From Dipylidium caninum (taxonomy: Eukaryota; Platyhelminthes; Cestoda; Cyclophyllidea; Dipylidiidae): DNA of 64,000 bases. Location: positions 372,001-436,000 of the forward strand of contig QEYB01000229.1 of NCBI GenBank assembly GCA_017562135.1, given 5' to 3'. This document shows positions 63,431-64,000 of this stretch, piece by piece. How positions within the stretch are numbered: position 1 is the stretch's first letter; the number at the start of each line of letters is the position of its first letter. A program made the translations under genes and the position numbers. The notes under the pieces are model-generated. The model did not search any database. It worked only from the letters and a program-made list of their open reading frames with translations, and was not told the origin of the DNA.

Positions 63431-64000
63431 GTTCGTCTCTGCCTTTTGAATTTTGATTTTTTGTAACAGTTCCAAAATGATGGGCGTGTCGCGTTTTACC
63501 CAGCCGATCGCGCACTTCCAAGAGTTCTTTTGCTGGTGGCGCCACCTTGCTTTCATAACTTTTTACTAGTCTGTTGTTATTTGGCCTCATTAAAAAAATT
63601 TAACAATAACTCTCCTGCGAAGTCACATACCTTCCTCACTCTTCTAAAAGTGGACCATGCCTTGTTTTACGAAGGTAGTAACTCCACCCGTAACTAACGT
63701 AGCCGGCACTTTAGGCATGATAATTAGTAATACTTCATTTGAATAAATTGTGATGGGTCGCTGTGTGGCCTGAGGTACTGTCACTGGTTGTGTCCCTCAT
63801 TTTCATTTGAATCAACACTTATCTGCCTGCTTCGTCTGTCAGTGTATGGTTATCGTATCTTCACAACAAAATAGGCGTTTTAACCCCTGTTCGGTCGAAA
63901 ATTCTTATTTTCCTAGTTTTTTCTCTCCTACTTGCTCTTTAATATATGCTGTCCTGAAATCGTCGTCATTTTAGTCCGTTAATTTCCGCGGTTATATTAG
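63431..64000 (+). other. First intron of the BRMS1-like gene
   Basis: Follows the donor at 63431 and continues to the end of the window. No second exon of the Sds3-like family is recognisable here. Confidence 0.6.

Overview
This is nuclear DNA from an animal, most likely a parasitic flatworm and probably a cyclophyllidean tapeworm. The evidence is split genes with GT-AG introns, several introns of only 34-39 bp, metazoan gene families including an innexin, and compact gene spacing. Species cannot be assigned from the sequence alone. I found no bacterial operons, CRISPR arrays, rRNA or tRNA genes. Exon limits below were read by eye from open frames, splice consensus and remembered family conservation; no alignment was run.

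Layout: 1-3752 (-) is the 5' part of a MARK/Par-1 kinase, which starts head-to-head with a mitochondrial isoleucyl-tRNA synthetase (IARS2) at 5004-15174 (+). A DEDD-like death-effector-domain gene follows at 15927-19139 (+). Next is an inverted, tail-to-tail pair of RNF14-type RBR ubiquitin ligase genes at 20835-24736 (+) and 26855-31012 (-). Their first exons and upstream DNA form a nearly identical inverted repeat, while the rest of the two genes is clearly diverged. A BARD1 orthologue (RING, ankyrin, BRCT) lies at 32857-37021 (-) and is head-to-head with the mRNA-export factor GLE1 at 37761-42608 (+). NDUFA8 (complex I) lies at 44583-45601 (-), an innexin at 48415-50661 (-), an OCIAD1-like gene at 60117-60725 (-) and the first exon of a BRMS1/Sds3-like gene at 63101-63430 (+).

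Gene-poor parts are 45.6-48.4 kb, with a tandemly duplicated block of about 475 bp, and 50.7-60.1 kb, with copies of a dispersed repeat and a GC-rich patch. The same dispersed repeat lies just upstream of both RNF14 copies.

The genes are mostly unrelated housekeeping functions: mitochondrial translation, complex I, mRNA export, chromatin and DNA repair, and gap junctions. The notable part is 19.4-32.2 kb: a duplicated RBR ligase locus with patchy homogenisation, a 2-bp frameshift in one copy, and the same shortened catalytic RING2 in both copies. IARS2 also carries an apparent single-base frame break.
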